Of a stretch of DNA of 41,519 bases, positions 1-9,403 are shown piece by piece. The stretch is from contig NZ_BCPV01000034.1 of the NCBI RefSeq assembly GCF_001544135.1, positions 1 to 41,519 of the forward strand, read 5' to 3'. The DNA is from Geobacillus zalihae NBRC 101842 (GTDB taxonomy: Bacteria > Bacillota > Bacilli > Bacillales > Anoxybacillaceae). A model generated the notes under the pieces. The model had not been told where the DNA came from, did not search any database, and worked only from the letters and a program-made list of their open reading frames with translations. Every line of letters starts with the position of its first letter. Within the stretch, counting starts at the first letter, position 1. Both the position numbers and the translations under genes were made by a program.

Positions 1-13
1 AGGGAACCACGCA

Positions 14-778
14 ATGCATCGCGGAAAAGGAATGAAATTCGTCGGCGATTCCCGTGTTCCCGCGGTGAGAAAACCGAATATTCCAAAGGACTATTCGGAA
101 TATCCCGGGAAAACGGAAGTGTTTTGGCCGAACTTCCTGCTTAAGGAATGGTTGGTCGGATCGGTCTTTCTCGTCGGTTTCTTATGCTTGACGGTCGCCC
201 ATCCGTCGCCGCTTGAGCGGATCGCCGACCCGACGGACACGACGTACGTGCCGCTGCCTGACTGGTATTTCTTGTTCTTATACCAATTGCTCAAATATTC
301 GTATGCGTCTGGTCCGTATACGGTCGTCGGCGCGATCATCATCCCAGGGTTGGCGTTCGGCGCGCTCTTGTTGGCGCCGTTTTTGGACCGCGGCCCAGAG
401 CGCCGTCCTTGGAAGCGTCCGGTCGCGACCGGGATGATGCTGTTGGCGCTTGCGGCGATGATTTATTTGACATGGGAAGCGGTCGTCACACACGACTGGA
501 AAAAAGCGGCTGAACAAGGGAAAATTCGGGCGGAAGTGAAAATTGACACGAACGCGGAAGGCTATAAAATCGCTCAAGCGAACACATGTACATCGTGCCA
601 CGGACAAAACTTGTCCGGCGGCGCTGGTCCGTCGCTCATCGGCACCGGCTTGAAGCCGGAAGAAATCGCGAAGATTGCCAAGGAAGGGAAAGGCAACATG
701 CCGGCTGGCGTCTTTAAAGGAACGGATGAAGAGCTGAAAAAGCTGTCCGAATTTATTGCCGGACTGAAAGCGGAATAA
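14..778 (+). CDS. qcrC: Menaquinol:cytochrome c reductase cytochrome b/c subunit
   Basis: 254 aa. Subunit of the membrane bc complex that passes electrons from menaquinol to cytochrome c. The N-terminal part is the C-terminal half of cytochrome b (subunit IV type): hydrophobic segments near residues 46-62, 103-121 and 138-153, and a PDWY motif (82-85), the Bacillus form of the PEWY quinol-site motif. The C-terminal part is a fused c-type cytochrome with haem site C192-T-S-C195-H196 and a likely Met ligand at M229 (GNMP). The Bacillus QcrC fusion is known; the residues are seen here. Start chosen at 14 because AGGGA sits at 1-5. qcrA/qcrB would lie just left of the window. A strong terminator follows. 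Confidence 0.95.
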   Translation: MHRGKGMKFVGDSRVPAVRKPNIPKDYSEYPGKTEVFWPNFLLKEWLVGSVFLVGFLCLTVAHPSPLERIADPTDTTYVPLPDWYFLFLYQLLKYSYASGPYTVVGAIIIPGLAFGALLLAPFLDRGPERRPWKRPVATGMMLLALAAMIYLTWEAVVTHDWKKAAEQGKIRAEVKIDTNAEGYKIAQANTCTSCHGQNLSGGAGPSLIGTGLKPEEIAKIAKEGKGNMPAGVFKGTDEELKKLSEFIAGLKAE

Positions 779-787
779 TCGTTTCGA

Positions 788-826
788 CACGAAAAAGCTG
801 ACTCGCGTTAGTCAGCTTTTTTCGTG
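788..826 (+). terminator. Terminator of the qcr operon
   Basis: Stem CACGAAAAAGCTGACT (788-803) pairs with 810-826 across a 6-nt loop, allowing one bulged base; the right arm carries a run of six T. Ends qcrC transcription just before ypjA. Confidence 0.85.
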
Positions 827-856
827 CCAACATGAAACCGAGGCGAGGTGCAGATG

Positions 857-1477
857 ATGGCATGGCTTTATGCGCTGTTGGCTTCCCGGCCGGTTGTTTG
901 GCTGCTCTTGTTCGTCAACGCGGCCGGCACCATCTATGGATATTATTGGTATCGTTATCAACTTGCCGATACGCCGCCCGTCTTTTTGCCGTTTGTTCCT
1001 GACAGTCCGACGGCGAGCCTTTTTTTTCTTGTCGTCCTTGTGGCATGGCTTTTCGGCAGGTCGGCGCCGCTTTTTGAAGCGTTGGCTTTGGTGACGCTTG
1101 TGAAGTATGGAATTTGGGCGGTCGTGATGAATGTGCTCGTTTGGCGCGTTACCGGCACGCTGGATTGGGCCGGCTGGATGCTCATCGTTTCGCACGGGGC
1201 GATGGCGATCGAAGGAATGCTGTACGCCCGGTTTTATCGATTCCGCTTCCTTCACCTTATGCTGGCGGCCGTGTGGACGCTGCATAACGATATCATCGAC
1301 TACGTTTTTGGCATGATGCCGCGCTATAGTGTGCTGGCTGACTACGCCAACGAAATCGGCTATTTTACGTTTTGGTTGAGCATCGCATCGATTGCCGCTG
1401 CGTATCAGCTTGGCGTCCGCCTCCGGCGCCAGCCGCTTCTGCCGGGCGGCATGTCTTTCCGGCAGGCATCAGAGTAG
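857..1477 (+). CDS. ypjA: DUF1405 membrane protein YpjA
   Basis: 206 aa from this start. Very hydrophobic, about five to six membrane segments (for example residues 12-28, 55-70, 78-95, 103-120, 170-185), with a conserved-looking HNDIIDYVFG segment. Recognised as the YpjA/DUF1405 family from position (qcrC-ypjA-ypjB order) and membrane pattern; its biochemical role is unknown. Frame is open from GTG 848, but the ribosome site GAGGTG (845-850) overlaps that codon, so ATG 857 (spacer 6) or ATG 854 (spacer 3) fits better. A large palindromic element follows immediately downstream. Confidence 0.8.
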   Translation: MAWLYALLASRPVVWLLLFVNAAGTIYGYYWYRYQLADTPPVFLPFVPDSPTASLFFLVVLVAWLFGRSAPLFEALALVTLVKYGIWAVVMNVLVWRVTGTLDWAGWMLIVSHGAMAIEGMLYARFYRFRFLHLMLAAVWTLHNDIIDYVFGMMPRYSVLADYANEIGYFTFWLSIASIAAAYQLGVRLRRQPLLPGGMSFRQASE

Positions 1478-1506
1478 AGCGTGGAACACAAGGAGGAACG
1501 TTGGGC

Positions 1507-1772
1507 GGCAGCTTTCTATATAGATGCAACGAAGGAGTTTCACATATCCTTGACGGAAAAGCGGTTTGTCCATTTTCGACTGTCGAAGGCAAGCCACAGG
1601 CTTGCCTCCGTCACGCCTTGGCGTGACGGAAGACCGAACAACCGCCTGCCCCCCCCCCTAGACCCATATATGGGTCTGGAAGCGGCGTTGTTCGGTCCCC
1701 CGACAGTCGATCAAATACTCGGTAAAAGGTGCAAATGGCAAAGCTTCGAATTGCATCTATATAGCAGTTGCC
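1507..1772. repeat. 266-bp nested inverted-repeat element (MITE-like or structured RNA)
   Basis: No credible gene between ypjA and ypjB; instead nested palindromes. Outer arms: CTATATAGATGCAA (1516-1529) against 1751-1764, with weaker pairing outwards to GGCA (1507)/TGCC (1772) and inwards CGAAG/CTTCG. Next: CGACTGTCG (1577-1585)/CGACAGTCG (1701-1709). Inside: hairpin 1588-1606 (8 bp, loop ACA), hairpin 1607-1630 (11 bp, loop TT), and GACCGAACAAC (1632-1642)/GTTGTTCGGTC (1687-1697), which encloses an 18-bp perfect palindrome at 1660-1677 and a C10 tract at 1649-1658. Drawn out, it is a multi-branched junction. Could be a miniature inverted-repeat transposable element or a folded non-coding RNA; no clear target duplication seen. 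Confidence 0.7.
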
Positions 1773-1827
1773 TGGTCTACTCTTGTCCACTCCTTCATAC
1801 ATTGTACTAGTGGATGAGGGAGGGACG

Positions 1828-2619
1828 ATGATGAAGCGAATCGGGCTAGCCATGTTGTTGTCGCTCGCCTTTTTATGGCCAGCGCCCATTGGCGCGGCTG
1901 GACAAACAAACGGTTGGGAGCAGTTGGACGATATTTCCGACGAGGCGCTGCAATTGGCGAAAAACGGTCGTTTTGCCGAAGCAAAAGAAGTGCTCCGCTA
2001 TTTTTCCGAGCGGTTTTTCGCCCTTGGGGCAAAAGAACGGTTGAAATCGGCCGATGAATTGCGGGCGGTGACCGTGACGCACGAGCAGGCAGTCAAGGCG
2101 ATGACGGCGCCGATCTCCGCGGAAGACAAAGTGGCGGCGATCACCCAGTTTCGCCTTGTTGTTGACGCCATCCATTCGACATACCAGCCGCTTTGGACGG
2201 AGATGGAGCCGGCTGTCATGGAGGCGTTTGCCGCGGTCGAAAAGGCGGCACAACAAGGCGAGCAGAAAGCGTATGCCGCTGCCCTCCGCCAGTTGCTTGA
2301 CCGCTATACATTGATCGAGCCGAGTGTGAAAATCGACGTGCCGCCGGATATCGCGACAAAGGTCGATGATGATCTTGAGGCGTTGCAGGCCGCCGCGTTT
2401 TGGCAACGCGGCGAAGACGAGCAGCGCGAGCAACTCGCCGATGCGCGTCAAGATCTTGAAGCGCTGTTTGCCGGGGTGAAAAAGGACGAAGCTGATCCGT
2501 CGCTGATTTGGGTGATGATTTCCACTGGCGGAGTGATCGTGTTGACGCTGACGTACGTTGGCTGGCGGAAGTACAAAGGAGAAAAGGAAGAGAAGCGGGC
2601 GCGGCAGCCGGAAGACTAA
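1828..2619 (+). CDS. ypjB: Sporulation protein YpjB
   Basis: 263 aa. N-terminal signal peptide or anchor (about residues 3-22: KRIGLAMLLSLAFLWPAPIG), an alpha-helical extracellular/intermembrane domain rich in E, A and Q, then a C-terminal membrane helix (LIWVMISTGGVIVLTLTYV) and a short charged tail. This single-pass layout and position match YpjB, a family confined to endospore formers; its exact role is not established. Start ATG 1828 follows GAGGGAGGGA (1816-1825); a TTG 60 nt upstream is in frame but lies inside the palindromic element and lacks a ribosome site. Ends before a strong terminator. Confidence 0.85.
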   Translation: MMKRIGLAMLLSLAFLWPAPIGAAGQTNGWEQLDDISDEALQLAKNGRFAEAKEVLRYFSERFFALGAKERLKSADELRAVTVTHEQAVKAMTAPISAEDKVAAITQFRLVVDAIHSTYQPLWTEMEPAVMEAFAAVEKAAQQGEQKAYAAALRQLLDRYTLIEPSVKIDVPPDIATKVDDDLEALQAAAFWQRGEDEQREQLADARQDLEALFAGVKKDEADPSLIWVMISTGGVIVLTLTYVGWRKYKGEKEEKRARQPED

Positions 2620-2636
2620 GCACCGGCGCTTTTTGC

Positions 2637-2664
2637 GAGGGGGAAACGTTTCCCCCTCTTTTTT
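2637..2664 (+). terminator. Terminator after ypjB
   Basis: A perfect 22-bp palindrome (2637-2658; arms GAGGGGGAAAC/GTTTCCCCCTC) directly followed by six T. It separates ypjB from the convergent ypjC. Confidence 0.9.
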
Positions 2665-2756
2665 GTTTTCCCGTCGCTTTGTGCAAGCACCGCCCCGGCA
2701 CTTTCAAGCGGCGCTTGCCGGGCTTGTCCCGGTTGGGCTTTCGCGCCAGCGGCTTT

Positions 2757-3629
2757 TCATGGTTCCAGCGGCCGCTTTTGTTCATCGAGCGTAAACCCTT
2801 CGCCGAGCACATCATGCACATCGGTGACGGCGACGAACGCATGCGGATCAACGGATATAATGACACTTTTTAAGCGCGGCAGTTCGTTTTTGGCGACGAC
2901 GCAATACAAGACGTCGCGGTCGCGCTTCGTATACGAGCCGCGCCCTTTGAGCACAGTGACGCCGCGCTCCATCTCTGTCAAGATCCGGTTGGCGATCTCT
3001 TCGCTTTTTTCTGAGATGATGGTCGCCCCTTTTGCCGCATAGCCGCCTTCCTGCAGAAAATCAATGACCCGGGCGGCGATAAAGACGGCGACCAACGTAT
3101 ACATCGCCTCGCGGTATGACAGGTAAAGAAGAAGCGACAACGTGATGACGGTGGCGTCAAAGGCAAACATCGTTTTGCCCATGCTGATGCCTTTATATTT
3201 ATGGACGAGGCGGGCGATAATATCGACGCCTCCGGTTGTGCCGCCGTAGCGGAAAATAATGCCGAGGCCGACGCCGATAAAGACGCCGGCAAACAAGGCG
3301 GCGAGCGTCATGTCATGTCGAAGCGGCATATGAATCATGTAGCGTTGAAAGATGGACAAAAAGACGGAAACGGCGACCGTGCCGATGACGGTATAGAGAA
3401 ACGTCTGGCGGCCGAGCAGCTTCCAGCCGATGAAAAAGAGCGGAATGTTGAGCGCCAAGTTGGTGATCGCTGGATCCAGTCCGAACAAAAAATAAAGAAG
3501 AAGCGTAATGCCGGTAAACCCGCCTTCCGCCAAATTGTTTTGCATGTTGAAATGAACGAGCCCGAAGGCGAAAATGGCGGCGCCAAGCAAAATAAACAGG
3601 CAGTTTTTGATCTTTAGTCCAAAAATCAT
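2757..3629 (-). CDS. ypjC: YitT-family membrane protein YpjC
   Basis: 290 aa. About five membrane segments in the first 160 residues (for example FILLGAAIFAFGLVHF and a GVGLGIIFRYGGTTGG stretch), then a soluble C-terminal DUF2179-type domain (from about residue 205: GGYAAKGATIIS ... FVAVTDVHDVLGEG). This is the YitT/DUF161 plus DUF2179 architecture; transport or sensing is assumed for the family but unproven. Start ATG at 3629 is preceded by GGAGGG; the open frame runs further upstream but without a ribosome site. Transcribed divergently from the ypjD operon. Confidence 0.85.
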   Translation of the reverse strand: MIFGLKIKNCLFILLGAAIFAFGLVHFNMQNNLAEGGFTGITLLLYFLFGLDPAITNLALNIPLFFIGWKLLGRQTFLYTVIGTVAVSVFLSIFQRYMIHMPLRHDMTLAALFAGVFIGVGLGIIFRYGGTTGGVDIIARLVHKYKGISMGKTMFAFDATVITLSLLLYLSYREAMYTLVAVFIAARVIDFLQEGGYAAKGATIISEKSEEIANRILTEMERGVTVLKGRGSYTKRDRDVLYCVVAKNELPRLKSVIISVDPHAFVAVTDVHDVLGEGFTLDEQKRPLEP

Positions 3630-3666
3630 ACCGTCCCTCCGTCCGCAAAAATAGTCGGCGCCCTTA

Positions 3667-3695
3667 ATTATAGAGGAACTTGTCCATATAGGCAA
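3667..3695 (-). promoter_or_regulatory. Vegetative promoter for ypjC
   Basis: On the minus strand TTGCCT (3690-3695), 17-bp spacer, TATAAT (3667-3672). Sigma-A type; places the start of transcription about 30 nt before the ypjC start codon. Confidence 0.7.
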
Positions 3696-3737
3696 TGACG
3701 AGCGAAAACGGACGGAATTGCCAGCGGGCGAAAACAT

Positions 3738-3766
3738 TTGTCAAATGCGCCGCTTTTCGCTAACAT
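3738..3766 (+). promoter_or_regulatory. Vegetative promoter for the ypjD-dapB-...-birA operon
   Basis: TTGTCA (3738-3743), 17-bp spacer, TAACAT (3761-3766). Sigma-A type, 24 nt before the ypjD start; the downstream genes are tightly packed, so it probably drives the whole block to birA. Confidence 0.6.
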
Positions 3767-3789
3767 GAAAACAGGCGAGGTGACAAGCC

Positions 3790-4125
3790 ATGCAGGAGAA
3801 AACGATGAAACAAATGCAACAGGAAGTGGATGACTATATCAGTCAATTCAAAGAAGGCTATTTCAGCCCGCTCGCCATGCTGGCGCGGCTGACGGAAGAG
3901 CTCGGCGAGCTGGCGCGCGAGGTGAACCATTACTACGGGGAAAAACCGAAAAAGGCGACCGAACAAGAAAAAACGGTGGAAGAAGAGCTGGGCGATTTGC
4001 TGTTTGTGCTCATTTGCTTCGCCAATTCGCTCGGCATTGATTTGCAGGCGGCGCACGACCGGGTGATGGACAAGTTTCGCACCCGCGACCGCGACCGCTG
4101 GACGCGGAAGGAGGAAGGATCATGA
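3790..4125 (+). CDS. ypjD: MazG-like nucleotide pyrophosphohydrolase YpjD
   Basis: 111 aa. Small all-helical MazG-type protein with the paired acidic motifs that bind Mg2+: [10 protein letters not shown] (about 37-46) and [11 protein letters not shown] (about 65-75), the usual EExxE ... ExxD arrangement. The family hydrolyses NTPs/dNTPs to monophosphate and pyrophosphate; the substrate here is not predictable. Ribosome site GGCGAGGTGA precedes ATG 3790. Its TGA overlaps the dapB start by 4 nt (ATGA), so the two are translationally coupled. First gene of the operon. Confidence 0.9.
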   Translation: MQEKTMKQMQQEVDDYISQFKEGYFSPLAMLARLTEELGELAREVNHYYGEKPKKATEQEKTVEEELGDLLFVLICFANSLGIDLQAAHDRVMDKFRTRDRDRWTRKEEGS

Positions 4126-4919
4126 CGATTCGCATTGTCATCGCGGGGCCGCGCGGCCGCATGGGCCGAGAAGCGGTTGCGCTCGTGCAGCAAACCGATC
4201 ACTTTGAACTGGCTGCGGTCATCGACCGCCGTTACGATGGACAAAATTTAGCGGAGATCGACGGATTTTCCGGCGTCAACGCCCCGATTTACACCGATGC
4301 GGCCCGCTGTTTTGCCGAGGTGAAGCCGGATGTATTGATCGATTTGACAACGCCGGAAGCCGGAAAGCGGCACACCGAGCTGGCGCTGCGTTACGGCGTT
4401 CGTCCGGTCGTCGGCACGACTGGATTTACGCCGGAAGATATCGAGCGGCTCACCAAGCTGGCGGAAGAGAAAGAAATCGGCGCCATCATTGCGCCGAACT
4501 TTGCCGTCGGAGCGGTGTTGATGATGAAATTCGCCCGCATGGCGGCCAAATATTTCACTGATGTGGAAATCATTGAATTGCACCATGATCAAAAGCTTGA
4601 CGCACCGTCCGGAACGGCGTTGAAGACGGCGCAGCTCATTGCCGAAGTGCGACCGTCGAAAAAGCAAGGCCACCCGAACGAAAAGGAAACGCTTGCTGGC
4701 GCGCGCGGCGCGGAATATGACGGCATCCCGATCCACAGCGTCCGTCTGCCGGGCTTTGTCGCTCATCAAGAAGTGATTTTCGGCGGCAACGGCCAGACGT
4801 TGACGATCCGCCACGATTCGTTCGACCGCCGCTCGTTTATGTCCGGGGTGAAGCTGGCAGTGGAAACGGTGATGCATTTACATACGCTTGTCTATGGGCT
4901 GGAGCATATTTTGGAATAG
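4122..4919 (+). CDS. dapB: 4-hydroxy-tetrahydrodipicolinate reductase
   Basis: 265 aa, normal length. Reduces hydroxy-tetrahydrodipicolinate with NAD(P)H in the diaminopimelate/lysine pathway, which supplies peptidoglycan and, in spore formers, dipicolinate precursors. Rossmann motif GPRGRMG (9-15); the family signature [15 protein letters not shown] (152-166) contains the catalytic His pair (H154/H155) and K158. Overlaps ypjD by 4 nt; mgsA follows 31 nt downstream. Confidence 0.97.
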
Positions 4920-4950
4920 TGTGCAAACTGCGCAAACGGGGGAGAATGGA

Positions 4951-5385
4951 ATGAAAATCGCGTTAATTGCCCATGACCAAAAAAAGGAAGAGATGGTCGC
5001 ATTTGCGACCGCCTATGCGCCTGTGCTTGCCAACCATGAATTGTACGCCACCGGCACGACCGGCTTGCGCATCCAGGAGGCGACCGGTCTTCCCGTTCAT
5101 CGCTTCCAATCAGGGCCGTACGGAGGCGACCAAGAAATCGGGGCGATGATCGCCCGCAATGAAATGGATCTGGTCATTTTTTTCCGCGATCCGCTCACCG
5201 CCCAGCCGCATGAGCCGGACATCAGCGCATTGATGCGGCTTTGCGACGTCTATGCCGTGCCGTTGGCGACGAACATCGGCACGGCCGAGCTGCTCATCCG
5301 CGCGTTGGAGCGCGGCGATTTGGCATGGCGCAGCATTGTGCGCGGCCAAACAAAAGGCGGGGAGGAATCGAAAACAGAAAGGTGA
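4951..5385 (+). CDS. mgsA: Methylglyoxal synthase
   Basis: 144 aa. Converts dihydroxyacetone phosphate to methylglyoxal and phosphate, an overflow bypass of lower glycolysis. Visible active-site elements: H8 and K12 near the N-terminus, the ATGTTG phosphate loop (33-38), GPYGGDQ (55-61) with catalytic D60, FFRDP (D80) and QPHEPD (H87). Start ATG 4951 follows GGGGGAGAATGGA; a longer frame from 4888 overlaps dapB and lacks a ribosome site. Adjacent bacillithiol genes make sense, since bacillithiol helps detoxify methylglyoxal (family knowledge). Confidence 0.96.
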
Positions 5386-5390
5386 CAGCG

Positions 5391-6101
5391 ATGAAGGAAA
5401 CGTGTGACTTGTTGGCGTTCGGCGCCCATCCGGATGATGTCGAAATCGGCATGGGAGGGACGATCGCCAAATACGTACGCCGTGGGTACCGTATTGTCAT
5501 TTGCGACTTGACGCAAGCCGAGCTGTCGTCCAACGGCACGGTCGACGAGCGGCAGAGAGAGGCGGCCGAGGCGGCCCGCCGGCTCGGTGTATCCGAGCGG
5601 TTCAATCTTGGGTTGCCTGACCGCGGCCTTTACGTCGAGGAAGAGGCGATCCGCCAGATCGCAGCGGTCATCCGCCGCTATCGGCCGCGCCTTGTATTCG
5701 CCCCCTATTGGGAAGATCGACATCCGGATCACGGGCGATGCGCCCGCCTTGTCGAGGAAGCGGTCTTTTCCGCCGGCATCCGCCGCTATGGCGCCGGAGA
5801 GCTTGGCGATGCGCACCGCGTTCGGGCGGTGTATTATTATATGATCAATGCCTTTTGCCGCCCGCATTTTCTCATCGATATTAGCGAAACGATCAATGAC
5901 AAGCTGGACAGCCTGCGCGCGTACGAAAGCCAGTTTCAAAAACGGCCTGGCTCGGTTGACACCCCGCTGACCAACGGCTACATCGAGATGATTGAAAGCC
6001 GCGAGCGCTGGTTCGGTCAACAAATCGGCGCGGCGTATGCGGAAGGGTTTTTGACGAAAACGCCGATTCATCTTTCCAATTTGTTTGAGGAGGAGCGATG
6101 A
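5391..6101 (+). CDS. bshB1: Bacillithiol biosynthesis deacetylase BshB1
   Basis: 236 aa. LmbE/PIG-L-type zinc deacetylase that removes acetate from GlcNAc-malate in bacillithiol synthesis. Zinc-site motif AHPDD (12-16) near the N-terminus and the second motif HPDH (111-114). Start ATG 5391 follows AAAGGTGACAGCG, 5 nt after mgsA; the longer frame running back into mgsA is a shadow. Its TGA overlaps the bshA start (ATGA). Pairing with bshA supports the assignment over other LmbE-like enzymes. Confidence 0.95.
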   Translation: MKETCDLLAFGAHPDDVEIGMGGTIAKYVRRGYRIVICDLTQAELSSNGTVDERQREAAEAARRLGVSERFNLGLPDRGLYVEEEAIRQIAAVIRRYRPRLVFAPYWEDRHPDHGRCARLVEEAVFSAGIRRYGAGELGDAHRVRAVYYYMINAFCRPHFLIDISETINDKLDSLRAYESQFQKRPGSVDTPLTNGYIEMIESRERWFGQQIGAAYAEGFLTKTPIHLSNLFEEER

Positions 6102-7234
6102 AGCTGAAAATCGGGATTGTTTGCTATCCGACGGTCGGGGGCTCCGGAGTGGTCGCCACTGAGCTTGGCAAGCTGCTGGCGGAGCGGGGGCATGAGATTC
6201 ACTTTATCTCATCGAGCATGCCGTTTCGTTTGAATAAAGTGTACGGCAACATTTATTATCATGAAGTCAGTGTCAACCAATATTCCGTCTTTCAATACCC
6301 GCCGTACGATTTGGCATTGGCAAGCAAAATTGCTGAGGTGGCAAAGCGGGAACGGCTCGATGTGCTTCATGCCCATTACGCCGTTCCTCATGCCGTCTGT
6401 GCGGTGTTGGCGCGGCAAATGGTCGGCGAGCTGCCGATCATCACGACGCTGCACGGCACGGATATCACCGTGTTAGGCTATGACCCGTCGCTTTCCGATA
6501 TGATCAAATTTGGCATCGAGCAGTCGGATATCGTTACGGCGGTGTCTGACGCCCTTGCCCGGCAGACGTATGAACTGCTCGATGTGCAAGCGACGATCCA
6601 TACCGTCTACAATTTTGTCGATGAACGCGTCTACCGTCGTCGGGAAGCGGGCCATTTACGGCGCGAGTACGGCATTCGCGACGATGAACGAGTTGTGATC
6701 CATGTCTCGAATTTCCGGAAAGTGAAGCGTGTGCCTGATGTAGTGCGAGCGTTTGCCATCGTGCGCCGGCACGTGCCAGCCAAGCTCTTGCTTGTCGGCG
6801 ACGGTCCGGAAATGACCGTCGTCTGCCGGCTTGTGAAAGAGCTTGGGCTGCAAGATGATGTCCGCTTTTTAGGAAAACAGGATAAACTCGAAGAGCTGTA
6901 TTCGATCAGTGATGTGATGATGCTTTTGTCCGAAAAAGAAAGCTTCGGGCTCGTATTGCTTGAAGCGATGGCGTGCGGCGTTCCGTGCATCGGCACGGCC
7001 ATCGGCGGGATTCCGGAAGTGATTGAGGATGGGAAAACCGGGTTTTTATGCCCGCTTGGCGATGTCAAAGAGGCAGCAAGACAGGCGATGGCGCTGTTGA
7101 CAGACTGCCGGTTGCACGCTGAGATGGCAAGACAGGCGGTGCAAACGGTTGAGCGCAAGTTCCGCTCGGCCGACATCGTCGGCCAGTATGAACAGCTGTA
7201 CGCTTCGCTTGCGGCAAGGAAGGTGAAACGATGA
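6098..7234 (+). CDS. bshA: N-acetyl-alpha-D-glucosaminyl L-malate synthase BshA
   Basis: 378 aa. GT-B fold, GT4-family retaining glycosyltransferase that joins GlcNAc from UDP-GlcNAc to L-malate, the first step of bacillithiol synthesis. N-terminal [18 protein letters not shown]-like loop (here [17 protein letters not shown], about 9-25), a THLHGTDIT-type segment ([14 protein letters not shown]), and the nucleotide-sugar E-x7-E motif [16 protein letters not shown] (about 286-301). Overlaps bshB1 and cca by 4 nt on either side. Confidence 0.96.
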   Translation: MKLKIGIVCYPTVGGSGVVATELGKLLAERGHEIHFISSSMPFRLNKVYGNIYYHEVSVNQYSVFQYPPYDLALASKIAEVAKRERLDVLHAHYAVPHAVCAVLARQMVGELPIITTLHGTDITVLGYDPSLSDMIKFGIEQSDIVTAVSDALARQTYELLDVQATIHTVYNFVDERVYRRREAGHLRREYGIRDDERVVIHVSNFRKVKRVPDVVRAFAIVRRHVPAKLLLVGDGPEMTVVCRLVKELGLQDDVRFLGKQDKLEELYSISDVMMLLSEKESFGLVLLEAMACGVPCIGTAIGGIPEVIEDGKTGFLCPLGDVKEAARQAMALLTDCRLHAEMARQAVQTVERKFRSADIVGQYEQLYASLAARKVKR

Positions 7235-8445
7235 AACCGCCGTTTGAACAGGCGCTCGGCATTATCCGACAATTGAAGCGGCATGGCTATGAGGCGTATT
7301 TTGTCGGCGGCGCGGTGCGCGACTTGTTGATCGGGCGTCCAATTGGCGACGTCGATATTGCGACAAGCGCTCTGCCGGAAGAAGTGATGCGCTTGTTTCC
7401 GAAAACGATCGACGTCGGTTCGAAACACGGCACGGTCGTCGTCGTGCATGAAGGAACGGCGTACGAAGTGACGACATTCCGCACGGACGGCGATTATGAG
7501 GACCATCGCCGTCCGGAGTCGGTGACGTTCGTTCGTTCGCTTGAGGAAGACTTAAAGCGGCGCGATTTCACGATGAACGCCATCGCCATGGATGAACGCG
7601 GAACGATCATTGATCCGTTTGGCGGACAAGAGGCGATCGAGCGGCGGCTCATTTGCACGGTCGGGGCGGCGGACGAACGGTTTCGCGAAGATGCGCTCCG
7701 CATGATGCGGGCTGTTCGCTTCGTCAGCCAGCTCGGATTTGCGCTCTCTGAGGATACGAAGAGCGCGATTGTCCAAAACGCACCGCTTATGGCCCACATT
7801 TCTGTCGAACGGATGACCATGGAAATGGAAAAACTGCTCGCCGGTCCGTTCGTTGCCGAGGCGCTGCCGCTGTTGGCCGATACCGGGCTGTTCGCTTATT
7901 TGCCTGGGCTGGCCGCAAAAGTGCAGCTGCTGCGCTCGGCCGCCGCCTTTCGCTGGCCGTGGCTTACAAAGCGCGAAGAGCGCTGGGCGCTTCTTTGCCG
8001 CGCGCTTGATGTCAAAGACATCCGTCCGTTTTTGCGCGCCTGGAAGCTTCCCAACAAAGTAATCGATGAAGCTGGCGCCATTTTGGCGGCGCTCGATGAT
8101 GTCCCTAGGCCGGAGGAGTGGACGAACGAACAGTTGTTTTCAGCCGGCCTCGAGCGGGCGCTATCGGTTGAAGCGGTGCGCGCCGCGCTTTGCGGCGCGC
8201 CGTCTGAACCGCATCATGAGGAGCTCCGCCGCCGCTTTGCGGCGCTGCCGATCAAAACGAAAGGGGAGCTTGCCGTCAACGGGAAAGACGTCATTCGCTG
8301 GGCTGGAAAACCGGCCGGTCCGTGGGTGAAAGAGACGCTGGATGCCATCTGGCGGGCGGTCGTCAGCAGCGAAGTCGAAAATGAGAAGGAGCGGATTTAC
8401 GCATGGCTCATGGAGCGCAATCGGACACACGAAAAAAACTGTTAG
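7231..8445 (+). CDS. cca: CCA tRNA nucleotidyltransferase
   Basis: 404 aa, the length of the structurally known B. stearothermophilus class II enzyme. Adds and repairs the 3'-CCA of tRNAs. Head domain: GGAVRDLL (26-33) and the metal-binding DVD (D40, D42); neck: [10 protein letters not shown] and the ExxR-type [14 protein letters not shown] segment used for base selection. No HD domain, as expected for this class. Start overlaps bshA by 4 nt; the 3' end overlaps birA by 43 nt in another frame. Confidence 0.96.
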   Translation: MKPPFEQALGIIRQLKRHGYEAYFVGGAVRDLLIGRPIGDVDIATSALPEEVMRLFPKTIDVGSKHGTVVVVHEGTAYEVTTFRTDGDYEDHRRPESVTFVRSLEEDLKRRDFTMNAIAMDERGTIIDPFGGQEAIERRLICTVGAADERFREDALRMMRAVRFVSQLGFALSEDTKSAIVQNAPLMAHISVERMTMEMEKLLAGPFVAEALPLLADTGLFAYLPGLAAKVQLLRSAAAFRWPWLTKREERWALLCRALDVKDIRPFLRAWKLPNKVIDEAGAILAALDDVPRPEEWTNEQLFSAGLERALSVEAVRAALCGAPSEPHHEELRRRFAALPIKTKGELAVNGKDVIRWAGKPAGPWVKETLDAIWRAVVSSEVENEKERIYAWLMERNRTHEKNC

Positions 8446-9392
8446 AGTTGTTTGCCGAAGCGAACGGCGAGTTTTTGTCCGGGCAAAAAATCAGCGAACA
8501 GCTCGGCTGTTCGCGGGCGGCGGTATGGAAGCATATCGAGGAGCTGCGCAAAGAAGGATTTGAACTCGAAGCAGTGCGCCGCCTTGGCTACCGGATTATC
8601 AGCACGCCGGATAAAGTGACGGCCAACGAAATCCAGCTCGGCTTAAAAACGGAAAAACTTGGCCACACGATCCACTTTTTTGACGAAGTCGATTCGACGC
8701 AGCGCATTGCGGCAAGGCTCGCGTATGAAGGGGCGCCGGAAGGAACGCTCGTCGTCGCGGAAGAGCAAAAGGCCGGGCGCGGGCGTTTGGATCGGAAATG
8801 GTTTTCCCCAAAAGGGACGGGCATTTGGATGAGCCTCATTTTGCGGCCGGCCATCCCGCCGCAGCGGGCGCCGCAGCTGACGCTGCTTGCCGCGGTGGCC
8901 GTCAGCCAGGCGATTCAGGAAGTGACCGGGCTTGTCCCAGACATTAAATGGCCGAATGACATTTTGCTTGACGGCAGAAAGTGCGTCGGCATTTTAACAG
9001 AGCTGCAAGCCGACCCTGACCGCGTCCATTCGGTCATCATCGGCATCGGCATCAACGTCAACCAAACGATCGAGCAGTTTCCGGAGGATATCCGGACCAT
9101 CGCGACATCGCTGGCCATTGAAAAGGGCGGGCCCGTAAAGCGCGCCCCGCTCATTCAGGAAATTTTGTTCCGGCTTGAGCGGCTGTATGAGCAATATTTG
9201 GCGCATGGCTTCCGTCCGATTAAGCTTCTTTGGGAAGGGTACGCCGTTTCGATCGGCAAGCCGGTGACAGCGAGAACGCTGAACGGCGTGATTCACGGCA
9301 TCGCCCGCGGCATCACCGACGACGGGCTGCTCATCCTTGAAGATGAGCAAAAGGACATCCATTACATCCATTCTGCCGATATTCAGTTCTAA
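8403..9392 (+). CDS. birA: Biotin-protein ligase / biotin operon repressor BirA
   Basis: 329 aa. N-terminal winged helix (about 10-65, SGQKISEQLGCSRAAVWKHI), so it should act as a biotin-responsive repressor as well as the enzyme that biotinylates acetyl-CoA/pyruvate carboxylase. Catalytic domain: GRGRLDR (125-131), the biotinyl-AMP loop, and IKWPND (181-186) with the lysine that contacts biotin. Start ATG 8403 lies within cca, with AAGGAG about 10 nt upstream. No bio genes are in this window. Last gene of the ypjD operon; no obvious terminator follows. Confidence 0.95.
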   Translation: MAHGAQSDTRKKLLELFAEANGEFLSGQKISEQLGCSRAAVWKHIEELRKEGFELEAVRRLGYRIISTPDKVTANEIQLGLKTEKLGHTIHFFDEVDSTQRIAARLAYEGAPEGTLVVAEEQKAGRGRLDRKWFSPKGTGIWMSLILRPAIPPQRAPQLTLLAAVAVSQAIQEVTGLVPDIKWPNDILLDGRKCVGILTELQADPDRVHSVIIGIGINVNQTIEQFPEDIRTIATSLAIEKGGPVKRAPLIQEILFRLERLYEQYLAHGFRPIKLLWEGYAVSIGKPVTARTLNGVIHGIARGITDDGLLILEDEQKDIHYIHSADIQF

Positions 9393-9403
9393 TTTGCCAC
9401 TAG

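Noticed and set aside
1481-1810. 109-codon plus-strand frame over the palindromic element
   Set aside because: It spans all inverted repeats and the C10 tract, has no ribosome site and no protein-like composition; the frame is a by-product of the repeat.
3201-3617. 138-codon plus-strand frame opposite ypjC
   Set aside because: Lies entirely antisense to a well-supported membrane protein gene; typical of high-GC third-position shadow frames.
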